A DNA stretch of 5,962 nt from the NCBI GenBank assembly GCA_020442545.1, contig JAGRJX010000003.1:1-5962 (forward strand), read 5' to 3'. Below are positions 4,582 to 5,962 of this stretch, in pieces. The translations under genes were made by a program, and so were the position numbers. The notes under the pieces were generated by a model. The model was given only the letters and a program-made list of their open reading frames with translations, ran no database searches and had not been told where the DNA came from. Origin of the DNA: Lysobacterales bacterium (lineage in GTDB: Bacteria; Pseudomonadota; Gammaproteobacteria; Xanthomonadales; Xanthomonadaceae). Within the stretch, counting starts at the first letter, position 1. Each line of letters begins with the position of its first letter.

Positions 4582-5856
4582 ATGTCCGAATCCGAAAATC
4601 ATGACGTGTCTGTCCCCTGCGCATCATTCGTCGATGTTGCCATCGTCGGTGCTGGCCTGGTCGGAGCCAGCCTGGCCTGCGCGCTGGATGCGCTGGGCCT
4701 GCGCACGCTGCTGGTCGAGGCCAGTGCGGGCGGTACACAGCCGGCGCCCAGTTTCGACGAACGCAATCTGGCGCTGGGAAAGGCCAGCGTCAATGCGCTG
4801 GCGTCGCTGGGTGTCTGGCGCCACATCCGCACCGCACCGGAAGCAATCCGTCGCGTGCATGTCAGCAGTCGGGGGGACTTCGGCAGCGTGCTGCTCGCTG
4901 CCACTGACCATGGTCTGGACGCCTTTGGCGCGGTCGTCATCGCGCGCGAACTGGGAGCAGCGCTGGAAGCGCGTCTGGATGAACTGAAGCATCTGCAGCG
5001 CCTGCGACCGGCACGGGTCAGCGCCGTGACCAGCTCGGCCGAAGCGGCGACGCTGTGCATCGAGTCGCCGGGCGGCGAGATTCGCGAGGTGCGGACGCGG
5101 CTGCTGGTTGCCGCCGATGGCAGTCATTCCGCGATCCGTGAATCGCTGGGTATTGCGGCCAAACACCACGACTACCGGCAGCGCCTGTTCGTCGCCACCG
5201 CAACGGCGGAGCGTGAACATCAGGGCGGCGCCTGGGAGCGCTTCACGCCGGATGGCCCTGTCGCCGTGCTGCCGCTGGGCGGCGGTCGCCTTGGCAGCAT
5301 CTGCACGGTCGCGGCCGAGCAGGCAGATGCCGTCGCCGCGCTGGACGACGATGCCTACCGCGAGCTGTTGCAGTCACGCTTCGGCTATCGACTCGGTCGG
5401 ATCAACCGGGTTGGAAAGCGCAGTCACTACCCGCTGGCCTTGATCAAGTCCGAACAGCTGGTTGCCGAGCGCACGGTACTGGTAGGCAATGCGGCGCAGA
5501 CGCTGCATCCGATCGGCGCACAGGGATTCAACCTTGGTCTGCGCGATGCGTTGACACTGGCCGAAGTGCTGGAAACAGCGCTTGGACAAGGCCGCGAGCC
5601 CGGACAGATCGACGATCTGCGCGAGTACGCGCGGCGACGTGAGCCGGACCGCGAGGAGACGCTGCGCTTCAGTGACGGCCTGTCGCGCCTGTTTGCGATC
5701 ACCGATCCAGCCGTGCGCCTTGCGCGGAGCCTGGGCTTCGGCGCGCTGAACGGCATTCCCGGTCTTGCCGAGCGACTCGCAGCCGGCGCGATGGGCTTTC
5801 GTGGCGACGTGCCGCGCCTGGCGCTCGGCGCGGCCGTAGCGGAGCGTTCGGCATGA
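4582..5856 (+). CDS. ubiH: 2-octaprenyl-6-methoxyphenol hydroxylase (ubiquinone biosynthesis)
   Basis: This is a complete 424-residue flavoprotein monooxygenase that hydroxylates the C1 position of the ubiquinone ring precursor using O2 and NAD(P)H, within the membrane-associated Ubi complex. Residues 18-46 form the FAD Rossmann fold, with GAGLVG (23-28) and the ribose-binding Glu46. FDERNLALGKAS (58-69) is the UbiH-type version of the substrate-side loop. VAADGSHSAIR (176-186) is the DG motif, and VGNAAQTLHP (301-310) followed by QGFNLGLRD (314-322) is the second FAD-binding GD-type motif. Having GNAAQTLHP, with Asn where most relatives have Asp, is characteristic of UbiH and distinguishes it from UbiI and UbiF. 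One oddity is IGAQG at 311-315, where E. coli-type UbiH has IAGQG. The C-terminal PRLALG (411-416) resembles the family's end. Its last four bases, ATGA, overlap the next hydroxylase gene, so the two are translationally coupled. The length is slightly longer than the roughly 390-residue E. coli protein. Confidence 0.92.
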   Translation: MSESENHDVSVPCASFVDVAIVGAGLVGASLACALDALGLRTLLVEASAGGTQPAPSFDERNLALGKASVNALASLGVWRHIRTAPEAIRRVHVSSRGDFGSVLLAATDHGLDAFGAVVIARELGAALEARLDELKHLQRLRPARVSAVTSSAEAATLCIESPGGEIREVRTRLLVAADGSHSAIRESLGIAAKHHDYRQRLFVATATAEREHQGGAWERFTPDGPVAVLPLGGGRLGSICTVAAEQADAVAALDDDAYRELLQSRFGYRLGRINRVGKRSHYPLALIKSEQLVAERTVLVGNAAQTLHPIGAQGFNLGLRDALTLAEVLETALGQGREPGQIDDLREYARRREPDREETLRFSDGLSRLFAITDPAVRLARSLGFGALNGIPGLAERLAAGAMGFRGDVPRLALGAAVAERSA

Positions 5857-5962
5857 GTCGGTGTGGCGTCAACGTGGTCGTCGCCGGCGGTGGCGTGGTT
5901 GGTGCGACCGCCGCGCTGGCCCTGGCCGAGGCCGGCCTGCGCGTGATGCTGGTGGAACCTCG
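5853..5962 (+). CDS. ubiI: Second FAD-dependent ubiquinone-pathway hydroxylase, N-terminus only
   Basis: The ATG at 5853 overlaps the ubiH stop as ATGA and opens a frame that runs off the window after 36 codons. The visible residues hold a FAD-binding Rossmann start: a hydrophobic strand VNVVVAGGGVVGATAALALA (6-25) with GGGVVG (12-17), then VMLVEP (31-36), whose Glu35 is the usual FAD-ribose ligand. The same fold opens ubiH. In many gammaproteobacteria, ubiH is followed directly by ubiI (visC), which hydroxylates the C5 position of the ring, so UbiI is the most likely identity. With only the N-terminus visible, UbiF, UbiM or another paralogue cannot be excluded. It is almost certainly co-transcribed with ubiH. 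The rest of the protein is outside the window. Confidence 0.8.
   Translation, partial: MSRCGVNVVVAGGGVVGATAALALAEAGLRVMLVEP

Noticed and set aside
4470..4700. Cobalamin riboswitch ahead of the B12-linked operon
   Set aside because: Only 112 bp separate the two genes, a B12 riboswitch needs about 200 nt, and I found no B12-box-like sequence on the minus strand.
4624..5220. 198-codon minus-strand open frame inside ubiH
   Set aside because: No motif or ribosome-binding site; it is an antisense shadow of a well-supported flavoprotein gene.

Overview
The window is GC-rich, densely coded chromosomal DNA from a Gram-negative bacterium. A gammaproteobacterium of the Lysobacterales (Xanthomonadales) type is most likely. 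This is inferred from the style of the OmpA-family porin (signal peptide, acidic Ca-binding-type repeat, OmpA_C domain) and from the ubiH-then-second-hydroxylase gene order; no marker gene is present to prove it. There is no sign of a mobile element, CRISPR array, rRNA or tRNA.

Layout, left to right. (1) Positions 1-785, minus strand: the N-terminal ~261 codons of a 2,4-dienoyl-CoA reductase (FadH), cut by the window edge. (2) Positions 786-1165: a 380-bp divergent intergenic region with three small hairpins, a very good sigma70-type promoter reading right, and a possible operator overlapping it. (3) Positions 1166-2254, plus strand: a complete OmpA-family outer-membrane protein, followed by a strong intrinsic terminator at 2278-2311. 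(4) Positions 2362-4469, minus strand: a three-gene, tightly spaced probable operon. Transcription order is a DUF6580-type small membrane protein, then a PduO-type ATP:cob(I)alamin adenosyltransferase, then a histone-deacetylase-like zinc amidohydrolase. (5) Positions 4470-4581: a 112-bp divergent control region. (6) Positions 4582-5962, plus strand: ubiH (ubiquinone ring hydroxylase), joined by an ATGA overlap to the start of a second FAD-dependent ubiquinone hydroxylase of the UbiI type, cut by the right edge.

Functionally, most of the window is ordinary housekeeping: unsaturated fatty-acid beta-oxidation, envelope-peptidoglycan anchoring and aerobic ubiquinone synthesis. The part most worth attention is the minus-strand operon. 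An uncharacterised multi-pass membrane protein sits 21 bp upstream of a cobalamin adenosyltransferase, which suggests a corrinoid-related membrane function, possibly uptake. That is a hypothesis from context only. The third gene, a deacetylase-like enzyme with an intact catalytic set, has no obvious link to B12, so its co-transcription is unexplained.
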